Positions 23,733 through 32,004 of a stretch of 64,000 nt of DNA are shown one piece after another. Each line of letters opens with the position of its first letter. Position 1 is the first letter of the stretch. This DNA comes from Mycolicibacterium parafortuitum (GTDB lineage: Bacteria; Actinomycetota; Actinomycetes; Mycobacteriales; Mycobacteriaceae): assembly GCF_002086815.1 (NCBI RefSeq), contig NZ_MVID01000007.1, positions 62,001 to 126,000 of the forward strand, written 5' to 3'. The position numbers were made by a program, and so were the translations under genes. The notes beneath the pieces are model-generated. The model ran no database searches, had not been told where the DNA came from, and was given only the letters and a program-made list of their open reading frames with translations.

Positions 23733-24479
23733 CTATGCGACGCCGAGGTACGCGGCGCGGATGCTGTCGTCGGCCAACAACTCCCGCGCGACGCCGGTGC
23801 GGGTGACCTCGCCGGTTTCCAGGATGTACGCCCGGTCGGATCGGCTCAGCGCCTGTTGGGCGTTCTGCTCGACGAGCAGAACGGTGGTGCCGCTTGCGTT
23901 GATCTCCGCGATGATCTTGAAGATCTGCGAGATGACCATCGGGGCAAGGCCCATCGACGGCTCGTCGAGCAGCAGCACCTTGGGCCGGGCCATCAGCGCC
24001 CGCCCGATCGCGAGCATCTGCTGCTCACCGCCGGACAGTGTGCCCCCGACCTGGCTGCGCCGCTCGGCGAGCCGCGGGAAGGTCTGCAGCACCCAGTCGA
24101 GGCGCTCGTCGTGCTCGGCCTTCGACGGGAATTTGCGACTGTAGCAACCCATTTCGAGGTTCTCGATAATCGTCATGCCGGGGAACACGCCGCGGCCCTC
24201 CGGGGCCTGGATCAACCCGTCGGTCACCCGCTTGTGTGCGGGGACACGGCTGATGTCCTTGCCGTCGAACCACACCGACCCCGACGTCAGCGGCAACAGG
24301 CCCGAGATCGCGCGCATCATCGTCGTCTTGCCGGCGCCGTTGGAGCCGAGCAGCGTGACCAGCTCACCTTCGTGCACGGTCAGCGACACCGAGTGCAACG
24401 CCTTGATCCGGCCGTAGTGCACGACGACGTCGCGCACGTCCAGCAGCACGGGACGGGAGTCGTCAGCTGATTTCGTCAT
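23733..24479 (-). CDS. livF: Branched-chain amino-acid-type ABC transporter, ATPase (LivF)
   Basis: 248 residues. Walker [12 protein letters not shown], signature LSGGEQQM, Walker [14 protein letters not shown] and the H-loop region VLLVEQNAQ, where Gln replaces the usual His as is typical of LivF. Last gene of the five-gene importer, overlapping livG by 17 bp. It energises uptake together with LivG. Confidence 0.93.
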   Translation of the reverse strand: MTKSADDSRPVLLDVRDVVVHYGRIKALHSVSLTVHEGELVTLLGSNGAGKTTMMRAISGLLPLTSGSVWFDGKDISRVPAHKRVTDGLIQAPEGRGVFPGMTIIENLEMGCYSRKFPSKAEHDERLDWVLQTFPRLAERRSQVGGTLSGGEQQMLAIGRALMARPKVLLLDEPSMGLAPMVISQIFKIIAEINASGTTVLLVEQNAQQALSRSDRAYILETGEVTRTGVARELLADDSIRAAYLGVA

Positions 24480-25314
24480 CGGGCACCCCCAGGTAAGCGG
24501 CGATGACCTTCGGGTCCTCGCGGATCTGCGCGGGCAGGCCGTCGGCGATCTTGCGGCCGAACTCGAGCACGACGATCCGGTCGGTCACCCCCATCACCAG
24601 CCGCATGTCGTGTTCGATCAGCAGCACGGTGTAGCCGTCGTCGCGGATCTTGCGGATCAAATCGATCAACGCCGACTTTTCGCTGGGGTTGAACCCGGCC
24701 GCGGGTTCGTCCAGGCACAGCAGCTTCGGTTCGGTGGCCAGCGCCCGCGCGATCTCCAGCCTGCGCTGGTCGCCGTAGGACAGGTTCTTGGCCTTCTCCT
24801 CACCCCGGTGCGCGATCCCGACGAAATGCAGCAGCGCCGCCGACCGTTCGATCGCCGACTTCTCCTCCCGGCGGTGCCGCGGCGAGCGGAACAACGCCCC
24901 GGGTACCGAGGTGTGGTGGCGGGCGTCGGTTCCGACCATCACGTTCTCCAGCGCGGTCATCTCACCGAAGAGCCGGATGTTCTGGAAGGTCCGGGCGATC
25001 CCGAGCCGGGTGATCTGGTGGCGTTTGATCCTGCCGATCGGGGAGCCGTCGAATGTCACCGTGCCCGATGTCGGCCGGTACACGCCGGTGATCGCGTTGA
25101 AGCAGGTCGTCTTGCCCGCCCCGTTGGGGCCGATGAGGCCGAGGATCTCGCCGCGACGGATGTTGAACGTCACCGCGTCGAGCGCGGTCAGGCCGCCGAA
25201 CTTCACGGTCAGATCGGTGGTCTGCAGCAGCACCTCGCCCTCGTCGGCCTGGATGTCGCGGTGCACGCCGGCGATCTCGGCGACAGCATCCTCGAAGGTC
25301 TCCGGTTCGGTCAT
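24463..25314 (-). CDS. livG: Branched-chain amino-acid-type ABC transporter, ATPase (LivG)
   Basis: 283 residues. Walker A GPNGAGKTTCF, signature LSYGDQRRLEIARAL, Walker B LCLDEPAAGFNP and H-loop LLIEHDMRLVM, all in the LivG form. An N-terminal extension of about 28 residues (PETFEDAVAEIAGVHRDI) precedes the ATPase fold. I start at ATG 25314, which overlaps the livM stop (ATGA); the longer upstream frame is a livM shadow. Confidence 0.93.
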   Translation of the reverse strand: MTEPETFEDAVAEIAGVHRDIQADEGEVLLQTTDLTVKFGGLTALDAVTFNIRRGEILGLIGPNGAGKTTCFNAITGVYRPTSGTVTFDGSPIGRIKRHQITRLGIARTFQNIRLFGEMTALENVMVGTDARHHTSVPGALFRSPRHRREEKSAIERSAALLHFVGIAHRGEEKAKNLSYGDQRRLEIARALATEPKLLCLDEPAAGFNPSEKSALIDLIRKIRDDGYTVLLIEHDMRLVMGVTDRIVVLEFGRKIADGLPAQIREDPKVIAAYLGVPDDEIS

Positions 25315-26456
25315 TTCACCGGCTCCGTGTCCGTCGGCTGGGCCCGCAACAGCTTGCGGGCGGCTCTGGCGTAGGTGAGCAGATGCTGGCGGGCCGGGAA
25401 CAGGCCCTGGGGTCGGAAGATCATCAGCACCACGAGCGCCAGGCCGAAGAACAGGTACTTCAGGTTGCCCATGTCGATGCCCAGGAAATGCACTCCCAGA
25501 AGCCGGTTCGGCAGGTACACGATGATGAACGCGCCCAGGATCACGCCGAGCTTGTTGCCCTGCCCGCCGAGTACCACAGCGCACAGGAACAGCATCGAGT
25601 TGATGATGTTGAACGTCGGCGGCGCGACGTACTGCACCTGCCCGGCGTAGAGCGCACCGGAAAGCCCTCCGATGGCCGCGCCGATCGTGAACGCCCACAG
25701 CTTGAACTTGAACGCGTTGACGCCCATGACCTCCGCGGCGTCCTCGTCTTCGCGGACGGCGATCCAGGCGCGTCCGACCCGGCTGCGCTCGAGGTTCCCG
25801 ACCAACAGCAGGATGCCGACGATCAGGGTGAGTCCGAGCCAGAACCACCAGGTGCCGTAGTTGGCGTCACCGCCCGAATTGGATACGGAGAACACACCTT
25901 CGGGATGTTGCTCGTTCTCCAGGAAATGCGGGAAGGCGACCTCGTTGAGACCGCGGGGCCCGTTGGTGACGTCGGCCAGATTGTCGGCCAGCAGACGGAT
26001 GATCTCGCCGAAACCGAGGGTGACGATCGCCAGGTAGTCACCGCGCAGCCGCAGCGTCGGGGTGCCGAGTATCAGGCCGCTGAGCGCGGTCACCGCCATA
26101 GCCAGCGGCACACAGGCAAGCCAGGCCCACGGGGTGGTCAGGAAACCCTTGGGGCTCATCTGATTCCACGGGCTCTCAGGGCTGGTCAACAGTGCCACGG
26201 TGTAGGCGCCGACGGCATAGAACCCGACATAGCCGAGGTCCAGCAGACCCGCCTGTCCGACGACGACGTTCAGGCCGATCGCGATGATCGCGACCATCGC
26301 GAACTGCGCCATGGTGCCGCCGAAGCTGATTCCCGGCGTGTTGATGAATCCCGGCTTGAACAACGGGGACAACGCGATCCCGGCGAACAGGACGATGCCG
26401 AACACCCACTTCTGGGCCCGGGTCAGGCCGTCCCGCCAATCCATCACCCGTGTCAT
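25311..26456 (-). CDS. livM: Branched-chain amino-acid-type ABC transporter, permease (LivM)
   Basis: 381 residues with about nine to ten helices. Family segments: NVVVGQAGLLDLGYVGFYAVGAY, RLRGDYLAIVTLGFGEI and, near the end, GALYAGQVQYVAPPTFNIINS. A roughly 45-residue extracytoplasmic insert (GLNEVAFPHFLENEQHPEGV and following, near residue 180) is longer than in E. coli LivM. Overlaps livH by 4 bp. Confidence 0.92.
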   Translation of the reverse strand: MTRVMDWRDGLTRAQKWVFGIVLFAGIALSPLFKPGFINTPGISFGGTMAQFAMVAIIAIGLNVVVGQAGLLDLGYVGFYAVGAYTVALLTSPESPWNQMSPKGFLTTPWAWLACVPLAMAVTALSGLILGTPTLRLRGDYLAIVTLGFGEIIRLLADNLADVTNGPRGLNEVAFPHFLENEQHPEGVFSVSNSGGDANYGTWWFWLGLTLIVGILLLVGNLERSRVGRAWIAVREDEDAAEVMGVNAFKFKLWAFTIGAAIGGLSGALYAGQVQYVAPPTFNIINSMLFLCAVVLGGQGNKLGVILGAFIIVYLPNRLLGVHFLGIDMGNLKYLFFGLALVVLMIFRPQGLFPARQHLLTYARAARKLLRAQPTDTEPVK

Positions 26457-27463
26457 ACGCGTGCCTTCCCGAGGCTCTCACCGAGGATGCCGGTAGGACG
26501 CACCAGCAGCACCAGAACCAGCAGCACGAACGCGACCACGTCACGCCACTGCGTGCCGAACACCGCCTGGCCGTAGTTCTCCATCACCCCAAGTAGCAAC
26601 CCGCCGAGCAGCGCGCCGCGCAGGTTGCCGATGCCGCCGAGTACCGCCGCCGAGAACGCCTTGATACCCAACAGGAATCCGCCGGAATAGATGATGCCCT
26701 GCGGCACCTTGAGCGTGTAGAGCAGCGCGGCCGCGCCGGCGAGCAGACCGCCGATCAGGAACGTCGTCATGATGATCCGTTCCCGCGACACCCCCATCAG
26801 GGTGGCCGTCGTCGGGTCCTGCGCGACGGCGCGGATGCCGCGGCCGAATTTGGTGCGGTTGATCGCGATGTCGGTCAGCACCGCGAGCACCAGCGCGGCC
26901 GAGATGATCACGATGGTGACGTTGGAGATCGAGACCCCGAACAGCTCGAACTGGGTCTTGGGCTGCACCAGCACGATCGGCTGCTGGGCATTCGGCCCGC
27001 CGTAGCCCGGGATCAGCTTCGGCAGGATGAACAGCACGAACTGCTGGAGCACGAAGGACATGCCGATCGCGGTGATCAGGAATGTCAGCGCCCGCGCGTT
27101 GCGCTTGCGCAGCGGGCGGTAGGCGACGAACTCCAAACCGATCGCCGCGCTTCCGGACACGGCCATCGCGAACAGCATCGCGACGCCCAGGTACAGGATG
27201 GTCAGCCCGACGCCCTTGTTGTAGGCGTTGCCGCTCGGGGTGAAACCGAGGATGACGTCGAGCGCGAAGTACGCCCCGAACATGCCCAGCATGAAGATCT
27301 CGGAGTGCGCGAAGTTGATCAGACGCAGCACCCCGAAGACCAGGGTGTAGCCGACAGCGACCAGGGCGTAGATCGCTCCCCAGGACAGGCCGTCGATCGT
27401 CAACTGCCAGAAGCTGTCCACCAGCGCACCGACGTTGAAGTTGATGTTTGCGGCCAGGTTCAT
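26453..27463 (-). CDS. livH: Branched-chain amino-acid-type ABC transporter, permease (LivH)
   Basis: 336 residues, about eight to nine helices. It shows the LivH signatures GLSWGAIYALVAVGYTLVFGVL, INFAHSEIFMLGMF and GIKAFSAAVLGGIGNLRGALLGG. It forms the membrane channel with LivM. Its start lies 97 bp after the binding-protein stop; that gap holds a strong hairpin which probably lowers expression of the permease relative to the binding protein. Confidence 0.92.
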   Translation of the reverse strand: MNLAANINFNVGALVDSFWQLTIDGLSWGAIYALVAVGYTLVFGVLRLINFAHSEIFMLGMFGAYFALDVILGFTPSGNAYNKGVGLTILYLGVAMLFAMAVSGSAAIGLEFVAYRPLRKRNARALTFLITAIGMSFVLQQFVLFILPKLIPGYGGPNAQQPIVLVQPKTQFELFGVSISNVTIVIISAALVLAVLTDIAINRTKFGRGIRAVAQDPTTATLMGVSRERIIMTTFLIGGLLAGAAALLYTLKVPQGIIYSGGFLLGIKAFSAAVLGGIGNLRGALLGGLLLGVMENYGQAVFGTQWRDVVAFVLLVLVLLVRPTGILGESLGKARV

Positions 27464-27504
27464 CCGGTGGTGAGCTCCTCAGCGGGGACCAGTCGAAAAG
27501 GACT

Positions 27505-27557
27505 GCTGAGCGAAAACGCGTCCGAGCCAAGAACTCTCGGACGCGTTTCGCTTCAGC
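27505..27557 (-). terminator. Strong hairpin between the binding-protein gene and livH
   Basis: Arms 27505-27526 and 27536-27557 pair over about 21 bp with two single-base bulges and a 9-nt loop; the core is CGCGTCCGAG with CTCGGACGCG. On the minus strand the hairpin starts 3 nt after the binding-protein stop codon and is followed by CCTTTTC, a weak U-rich run. It can act as a partial terminator or as an mRNA 3-prime stabiliser, giving more binding protein than permease, as known for other ABC operons. Confidence 0.8.
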
Positions 27558-27559
27558 GG

Positions 27560-28771
27560 TTACTGGACGTCGTAAATCCAGATCAACGTGGTGGTGAGCT
27601 CACCCTCAGGAGTCCACTGGTACTCGCGGGCCACACCTTGGCCCTGGTAGTTGCGGACGAAGTCCAGCAGGGCCGGGCGGGTGATCGCACCGGAGTCGAT
27701 GCCCTTGAGCAGGATGGTGCCCAGGTCGTAGCCCTCGGCGCTGTAGGTGCCCGCCTCCTGGCCGAACTTCTCCTGGTATTCCTCGGCGAAGGAGCCGGTG
27801 GCCGGGCCGCACGGGCAGGCCAGCACAGCACCCTTGGAGGATTCACCCGCCTGCTTGACGAACTCCGGGTCCTTGGTGCCGTCGGCGCTGGCGAACACGC
27901 CCTCGAAACCGCCGTCACGCAGCTGCTGCACCAGCGGTGCAGCCTCGGCGTAGTAGCCGCTGAAGAACACCGAATCCGGGGCCGCACCCTTGATCTGCGT
28001 CACCGCGGCGGAGAAGTCCTTGTCGCCCTTCTTCACCGAGATGTTGCACGCGGAGTCGGCCACGGGGCCGAGGGTCTCGCGCACGGCCTGTCCCAGGCCG
28101 AGACCGTAGTCGGTGCTGTCGTCGACGACGCAGACCTTCTTGTGGCCCAGGGTGTTCTTCAGGTAGTTCGCGACCGACGGGCCCTGCACGCCGTCGTTGG
28201 CCAGGCCGCGGAAGAACGTCTTCCAGCCGTTCTCCGACAGCGTCACGTTGGTCGCCGACGCGGTGGTGGCCACCAGGCCTGCCTGGTCGAACACGCCACC
28301 GGTGGCCTTGGTCTCGCCCGAGAAGGCGGGCCCGACCAGGCCGATCGTGTACTGGTCGTCGACGATCTGCGGGGCGATGGCGCTGGCCTTCTGCGGATCG
28401 CCCTCGGTGTCGAACGGCTTGAGCTGCACCTGGCAGCCCGGGTTGGCGGCGTTGTGCTTGTCGATCGCGAGCTGGACGCCGTTCTTGATGTTGATGCCGA
28501 GCGCGGCGTCGGGGCCGTTGAGCGCTCCGGCCATGGCGATCGACACCGGCGGGCATGTCGCCTGCCCGTCACCTGCCGGGTCGGCGGGCGCGGCGCCCTC
28601 GCTCGCGGCGACCTCGGCGCCGGTCTCGTCGATCTGCACCTTCTCGACGATCTTCAGATTCGACTGCGCTGCTTCCTCTTCGGGCGAGCCCTGACTACAG
28701 CCGGCCATAGCCAGCGCAATCAACCCCGCGCCACCGAGAGCAAATGCCTTGCGTGCCACGCGACCGCGCAC
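27560..28771 (-). CDS. livK: Branched-chain amino-acid-type ABC transporter, substrate-binding lipoprotein
   Basis: 403 residues from the GTG at 28771. That start is preceded by GGAGGT with 5 nt spacing; an in-frame ATG 33 nt upstream has no such site. A signal peptide ends in the lipobox LAMAGC, so the protein is a lipid-anchored receptor. The mature part is a type I periplasmic-binding fold (IAMAGALNGPDAALGINIKNG; GLVGPAFSGETKATGGVF; FFSGYYAEAAPLVQQL). The linker after the lipid Cys is Glu/Ala-rich. Family members bind Leu/Ile/Val, but also urea, amides or aromatic acids, so the ligand is not certain. Confidence 0.9.
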   Translation of the reverse strand: MRGRVARKAFALGGAGLIALAMAGCSQGSPEEEAAQSNLKIVEKVQIDETGAEVAASEGAAPADPAGDGQATCPPVSIAMAGALNGPDAALGINIKNGVQLAIDKHNAANPGCQVQLKPFDTEGDPQKASAIAPQIVDDQYTIGLVGPAFSGETKATGGVFDQAGLVATTASATNVTLSENGWKTFFRGLANDGVQGPSVANYLKNTLGHKKVCVVDDSTDYGLGLGQAVRETLGPVADSACNISVKKGDKDFSAAVTQIKGAAPDSVFFSGYYAEAAPLVQQLRDGGFEGVFASADGTKDPEFVKQAGESSKGAVLACPCGPATGSFAEEYQEKFGQEAGTYSAEGYDLGTILLKGIDSGAITRPALLDFVRNYQGQGVAREYQWTPEGELTTTLIWIYDVQ

Positions 28772-28839
28772 GTCCCACCTCCGGTTCAGTGTTTGTCTCG
28801 ACATCTTCGGGTGTCCGTCCGATAACCACTGACGATCAC

Positions 28840-28859
28840 GTCGGCGATGCTTCGCCGAC
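28840..28859 (-). promoter_or_regulatory. Perfect hairpin in the leader of the ABC operon
   Basis: GTCGGCGA and TCGCCGAC form a perfect 8-bp stem with a 4-nt loop, 69 nt upstream of the binding-protein GTG. There is no U-tract, so it is not an intrinsic terminator. It could be an operator palindrome or a structured mRNA leader. The 12-mer CGAAAACGCGTC occurs just upstream at 28896-28907 and again in the hairpin after the gene (27511-27522). Confidence 0.4.
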
Positions 28860-28930
28860 GACCATAACCGCCACGCCGCGGTATCGCGTGCCGTTCGAAA
28901 ACGCGTCGCGTGGATAAACCAGGTCAGCTG

Positions 28931-28955
28931 AGAAAAGACTGCGCCGGAAACGCAG
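28931..28955 (-). terminator. Candidate terminator of pdtaR
   Basis: On the minus strand CTGCG and CGCAG (28939-28955) enclose a 7-nt loop, followed by TCTTTTCT. It lies about 30 nt after the pdtaR stop codon. A GC-rich stem (GGGCC/GGCCC) just before it may add to the structure. The short 5-bp stem makes this only a moderate candidate. Confidence 0.45.
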
Positions 28956-28983
28956 ACTTAACGGGCCGCGGGGCCCGGCGGCG

Positions 28984-29625
28984 CTATTTGGCGTCCGCGT
29001 CGGGCGTGTCAGCGGGTGGGTCCAGAGTCTCGAGGACGACCTCCGCGACACGCTTCATCGTGGTGCGCCGATCCATCGCGGCACGCTGAATCCACTTGAA
29101 CGCTTCCGGCTCGGTCATCCCTTGCTTGGCCTGCAGCAAACCCTTGGCGCGTTCGACGAGCTTGCGGGTCTCCAGCCGGTCCGACAGCGTCGCGACCTCT
29201 TTCTCCAGTTCGGCGATCTCACTGAACCGGCTGACCGCGACCTCGATCGCGGGGATCAGGTCGGTGATGCTGAACGGCTTGACCAGGTAGGCCATCGCGC
29301 CGGCGTCGCGGGCCCGCTCGACCAGTTCGCGCTGGCTGAACGCGGTCAGGATCACGATCGGGGCGATGCGCTTGGCGGCGATCTCGGACGCCGCGTCGAT
29401 GCCGTCTCGCCGGGGCATCTTCACGTCCATGATGACCAGGTCAGGGCGCAGCGACTCGGCCAGGTCGACGGCCTCTTGGCCGTCGCCGGCCTCGCCGACG
29501 ATCTCGTAACCCTCCTCACGCAGCATCTCTGCCAGGTCGAGCCGGATCAGCGCCTCGTCCTCGGCGATCAGGACGCGGTGCGGCGTGGCGGCGGCGTCGG
29601 GGGATGACGCGGAAGCGGATGACAT
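28984..29625 (-). CDS. pdtaR: ANTAR-domain response regulator PdtaR
   Basis: 213 residues. The receiver domain spans about residues 17-135, with acidic pocket AEDE, phospho-acceptor Asp67 in LVIMDVKMPRRDG and conserved Lys in LVKPFS. The RNA-binding ANTAR domain follows (LVERAKGLLQAKQGMTEPEAFKWIQRAAMDRR). Its M. tuberculosis counterpart is Rv1626, which works with the kinase PdtaS (encoded elsewhere) and acts by antitermination on mRNA hairpins. I start at ATG 29625; a 41-codon upstream extension lacks conservation. CACAAT 6 nt before the ATG hints at a leaderless message. Divergent from the tRNA-Leu gene. Confidence 0.92.
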   Translation of the reverse strand: MSSASASSPDAAATPHRVLIAEDEALIRLDLAEMLREEGYEIVGEAGDGQEAVDLAESLRPDLVIMDVKMPRRDGIDAASEIAAKRIAPIVILTAFSQRELVERARDAGAMAYLVKPFSITDLIPAIEVAVSRFSEIAELEKEVATLSDRLETRKLVERAKGLLQAKQGMTEPEAFKWIQRAAMDRRTTMKRVAEVVLETLDPPADTPDADAK

Positions 29626-29696
29626 GCAGACATTGTGAAGCCCGCAGGCGATATGGGCGAGCGCGGGGCCATCATCTATGGTGATAGGCCGCGTCC

Positions 29697-29702
29697 TAGT
29701 GT
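29697..29702 (+). promoter_or_regulatory. -10 box TAGTGT of the tRNA gene
   Basis: TAGTGT fits TANNNT and ends 9 nt before the first tRNA base, so the transcript would start with at most two or three leader nucleotides. No convincing -35 box is seen. Confidence 0.4.
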
Positions 29703-29711
29703 GGGCGCGAC

Positions 29712-29788
29712 GCCCTCGTATCCCAACTGGCAGAGGAAACGGATTCAAAACCCGTACAGTGTGAGTTCGAATCTCACCGAGGGCACCA
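29712..29788 (+). tRNA. tRNA-Leu(CAA), CCA encoded, without long variable arm
   Basis: The acceptor stem GCCCTCG/CGAGGGC is perfect, the T arm GTGAG-TTCGAAT-CTCAC is perfect, and CCA is encoded at 29786-29788. The D loop contains GG (AACTGGCAGA) and the D stem has 3 bp, as in leucine tRNAs. The anticodon loop TTCAAAA gives CAA, which reads UUG (Leu). The anticodon stem has four pairs and an A-C mismatch at its loop end. Between it and the T stem lie only 5 nt, so the long variable arm of bacterial tRNA-Leu is missing. Leucine identity is inferred from the anticodon. Confidence 0.85.
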
Positions 29789-29812
29789 CGACCCGGCGTT
29801 GTCCTGGCGTGT

Positions 29813-31231
29813 TCACCAGACGCCGATGACCTTCATCCACAGTCCCCCGACGGACGTCCAGATCGCGATGTTGACGATGCTCATCACGAACCCGATCCGG
29901 AACAGCTCACTGGTCTTGACGTAGCCGGACCCGTAGATCACGCCCGCCGGCCCCGACGAATAGTGCGCGAGGCCGCCGAACAGGCTGCCGATGAACCCGA
30001 ACACCAGCGCGGCGAACAGCGGCGGTGCGCCGGTGGCGATCGCGGCGCCGAGGAACACCGCGTACATGGCGACGATGTGCGCGGTGTTGGACGCGAACAG
30101 GTAGTGCGAATAGAAGTAGACGGTGGTCAGGATCGCGAATGCGAGCAGCCACGGCAGCGCGTCCACCGAGCCGGCCACGGTTTCACCGATCCAGTCGATG
30201 ACGCCGAGTTGGTTAAGTTCGGCGGCCATCCCGACCAGCACGCCGAAGAACACCAGGGTGCTCCACGCCGAGGTGTTGTCGGCCAGGTTTCGCCAGGTCA
30301 GCACCCCGGTGATCAGCAGGATCGCGATGCCGGTGAACGCGGCGGTCGTCGCGTCGATGTTGAGCACTTCCCCCAGGCACCACAGGATCAGCAGCAGCAC
30401 GAACGTCGCGGCCATGATCCACTCCCGGCGCGACATCGGACCGGACTCATGCAACTGCGCACGTGCCGCCTCGGGCGCCTCCGGCGTCTTGACCACCGTC
30501 GGCCGGTAGATCTTCGACATCACCCACGGCACCACCAGCAGGCTGACCAGCCCGGGCACCACGGCCGCCGCCGCCCATCCCGCCCAGGAGATCTCGACGC
30601 CCAGTTCGCGGGCCGCTTCCTGGGCCACCGGGTTGCCCGCCATCGCGGTCAGGAACATCGCCGAGGTCACCACGTTGACCTGCAGGGCGGTCAACGTCAG
30701 GAAGGCTCCGAGGCGCTTGCGGGATTCCTCCGGTTCGGGGTGGGAGTCCTCGAGCCGGCTCAACGAGGCCACCACCGGGAAGACGACTCCCCCGCACCGC
30801 GCGGTGTTCGACGGTGTCGCGGGCGCCAGGATCAGATCGGTCAGCGCCATCCCGTAGGACAGACCCAGCGTCGAGCGCCCCAACCGGATCACGAACTGCA
30901 GGGCGATACGCCGGCCCAGCCCGGTGACCAGGAAGCCCTCCGCGATGAAGAACGCCGCGACGATGAGCCACACCGTGGTGTTGGCGAAGCCCGCCAGCGC
31001 CCGGGCCGCCGATTCGGTCTTGGTGAGCATCGCCGCCGACATCCCGATCAACGCCACCGAGCTGGTCGGCAATGGCTGCAGGATCAGCCCGAGGATCGTG
31101 CCCAGGAAGATGCCGAGCATGCGCATCCCCGTCGGCTCGACCCCCTCGGGCACGGGCAGGAAGTAGACCACCACCGCGACCAGCACGGGAATGCCTGCCT
31201 TCCACAGGTACGGCACCCATGGTCTGCTCAC
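29813..31231 (-). CDS. DASS (SLC13/CitT-type) di- or tricarboxylate transporter
   Basis: 472 residues, about 12 helices. Both substrate/sodium-binding Ser-Asn-Thr motifs of the DASS family are present: PSNTARCGG in the first half and ASNTAHIV in the second. The family takes up C4-dicarboxylates or citrate with sodium, or exchanges them. It lies 13 nt downstream of sdhB and thus in one operon with succinate dehydrogenase, so succinate or a related dicarboxylate is the likely cargo. Convergent with the tRNA gene. Confidence 0.88.
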   Translation of the reverse strand: MSRPWVPYLWKAGIPVLVAVVVYFLPVPEGVEPTGMRMLGIFLGTILGLILQPLPTSSVALIGMSAAMLTKTESAARALAGFANTTVWLIVAAFFIAEGFLVTGLGRRIALQFVIRLGRSTLGLSYGMALTDLILAPATPSNTARCGGVVFPVVASLSRLEDSHPEPEESRKRLGAFLTLTALQVNVVTSAMFLTAMAGNPVAQEAARELGVEISWAGWAAAAVVPGLVSLLVVPWVMSKIYRPTVVKTPEAPEAARAQLHESGPMSRREWIMAATFVLLLILWCLGEVLNIDATTAAFTGIAILLITGVLTWRNLADNTSAWSTLVFFGVLVGMAAELNQLGVIDWIGETVAGSVDALPWLLAFAILTTVYFYSHYLFASNTAHIVAMYAVFLGAAIATGAPPLFAALVFGFIGSLFGGLAHYSSGPAGVIYGSGYVKTSELFRIGFVMSIVNIAIWTSVGGLWMKVIGVW

Positions 31232-31244
31232 ACTGTCCCCGCTC

Positions 31245-31994
31245 TCAGTCCGGCCGGCCGCGCAGACGTGACCGCACCGCTTCCCGGTTGACCGCGGCCA
31301 CGGCGGTCAGCGGAATCGCCTCGGGACACACCGCCGAGCACTCCCCGTAGCTCGAGCACGGTCCGAAGTCGGCCTCCATCTGGCCGATCACGGCCTTGGC
31401 GCGCCGCCCGCGTTCCTGAGCGCCGCGCGTCACCGTGCCCAGGTGCAGCAGTTTCGCGCCGGCATACAGGTGGGCCGCCCCGTTGGGGCACGCCGCCACA
31501 CAGGCGCCGCAACCGATGCAGGCGGCGAAGTCCAGCGCGTACTCGGCGTCGTCGTGCGGCAGCGGCTCGGCGTCCGCGTCGCCCGCAGTGCCGGCATCCA
31601 CGGCGACGTGACCGCCCGCGGTGATCATCCGGTCCAGCGCCGAACGGTCGACCACGAGGTCACGGACGACCGGGAACGCCGCCGACCGGAACGGTTCCAG
31701 ACGCACCCGGGCCCCGTCGGAGAACGACCGCACGTGCTGCCGGCAGGACGGCGCGTTGGGCACCGGGCCGTGCGGGCGCCCGTCGACGGTGATCCCGCAC
31801 GATCCGCACACCCCTTCCCGACAGTCGGAATCGAAGGCCACCGGGTCGTCACCGTCGGCGACCAGGGTGTCGTTGAGCCGGTCGAGGAGCTCCAACAACG
31901 ACATCTCCGGGCTCGCGTCGTCGACGACGTAGGTGGCGAAACCACCCGATGCCGCGGTCTCGGATTGCCGCCAGATCTCCAAAGTCAGCTTCAC
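31245..31994 (-). CDS. sdhB: Succinate dehydrogenase/fumarate reductase iron-sulfur subunit
   Basis: 249 residues. The [2Fe-2S] ligands lie in CREGVCGSC plus a later Cys (APSCRQHV). The [4Fe-4S] and [3Fe-4S] ligands lie in CIGCGACVAACP and CSSYGECSAVCPEAI. It carries electrons from the flavoprotein to the membrane subunit. Length and organisation match the mycobacterial Sdh1 type (Rv0247c, 248 residues). It follows sdhA by 10 nt. Confidence 0.93.
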   Translation of the reverse strand: MKLTLEIWRQSETAASGGFATYVVDDASPEMSLLELLDRLNDTLVADGDDPVAFDSDCREGVCGSCGITVDGRPHGPVPNAPSCRQHVRSFSDGARVRLEPFRSAAFPVVRDLVVDRSALDRMITAGGHVAVDAGTAGDADAEPLPHDDAEYALDFAACIGCGACVAACPNGAAHLYAGAKLLHLGTVTRGAQERGRRAKAVIGQMEADFGPCSSYGECSAVCPEAIPLTAVAAVNREAVRSRLRGRPD

Positions 31995-32004
31995 GCCACC
32001 CCTC

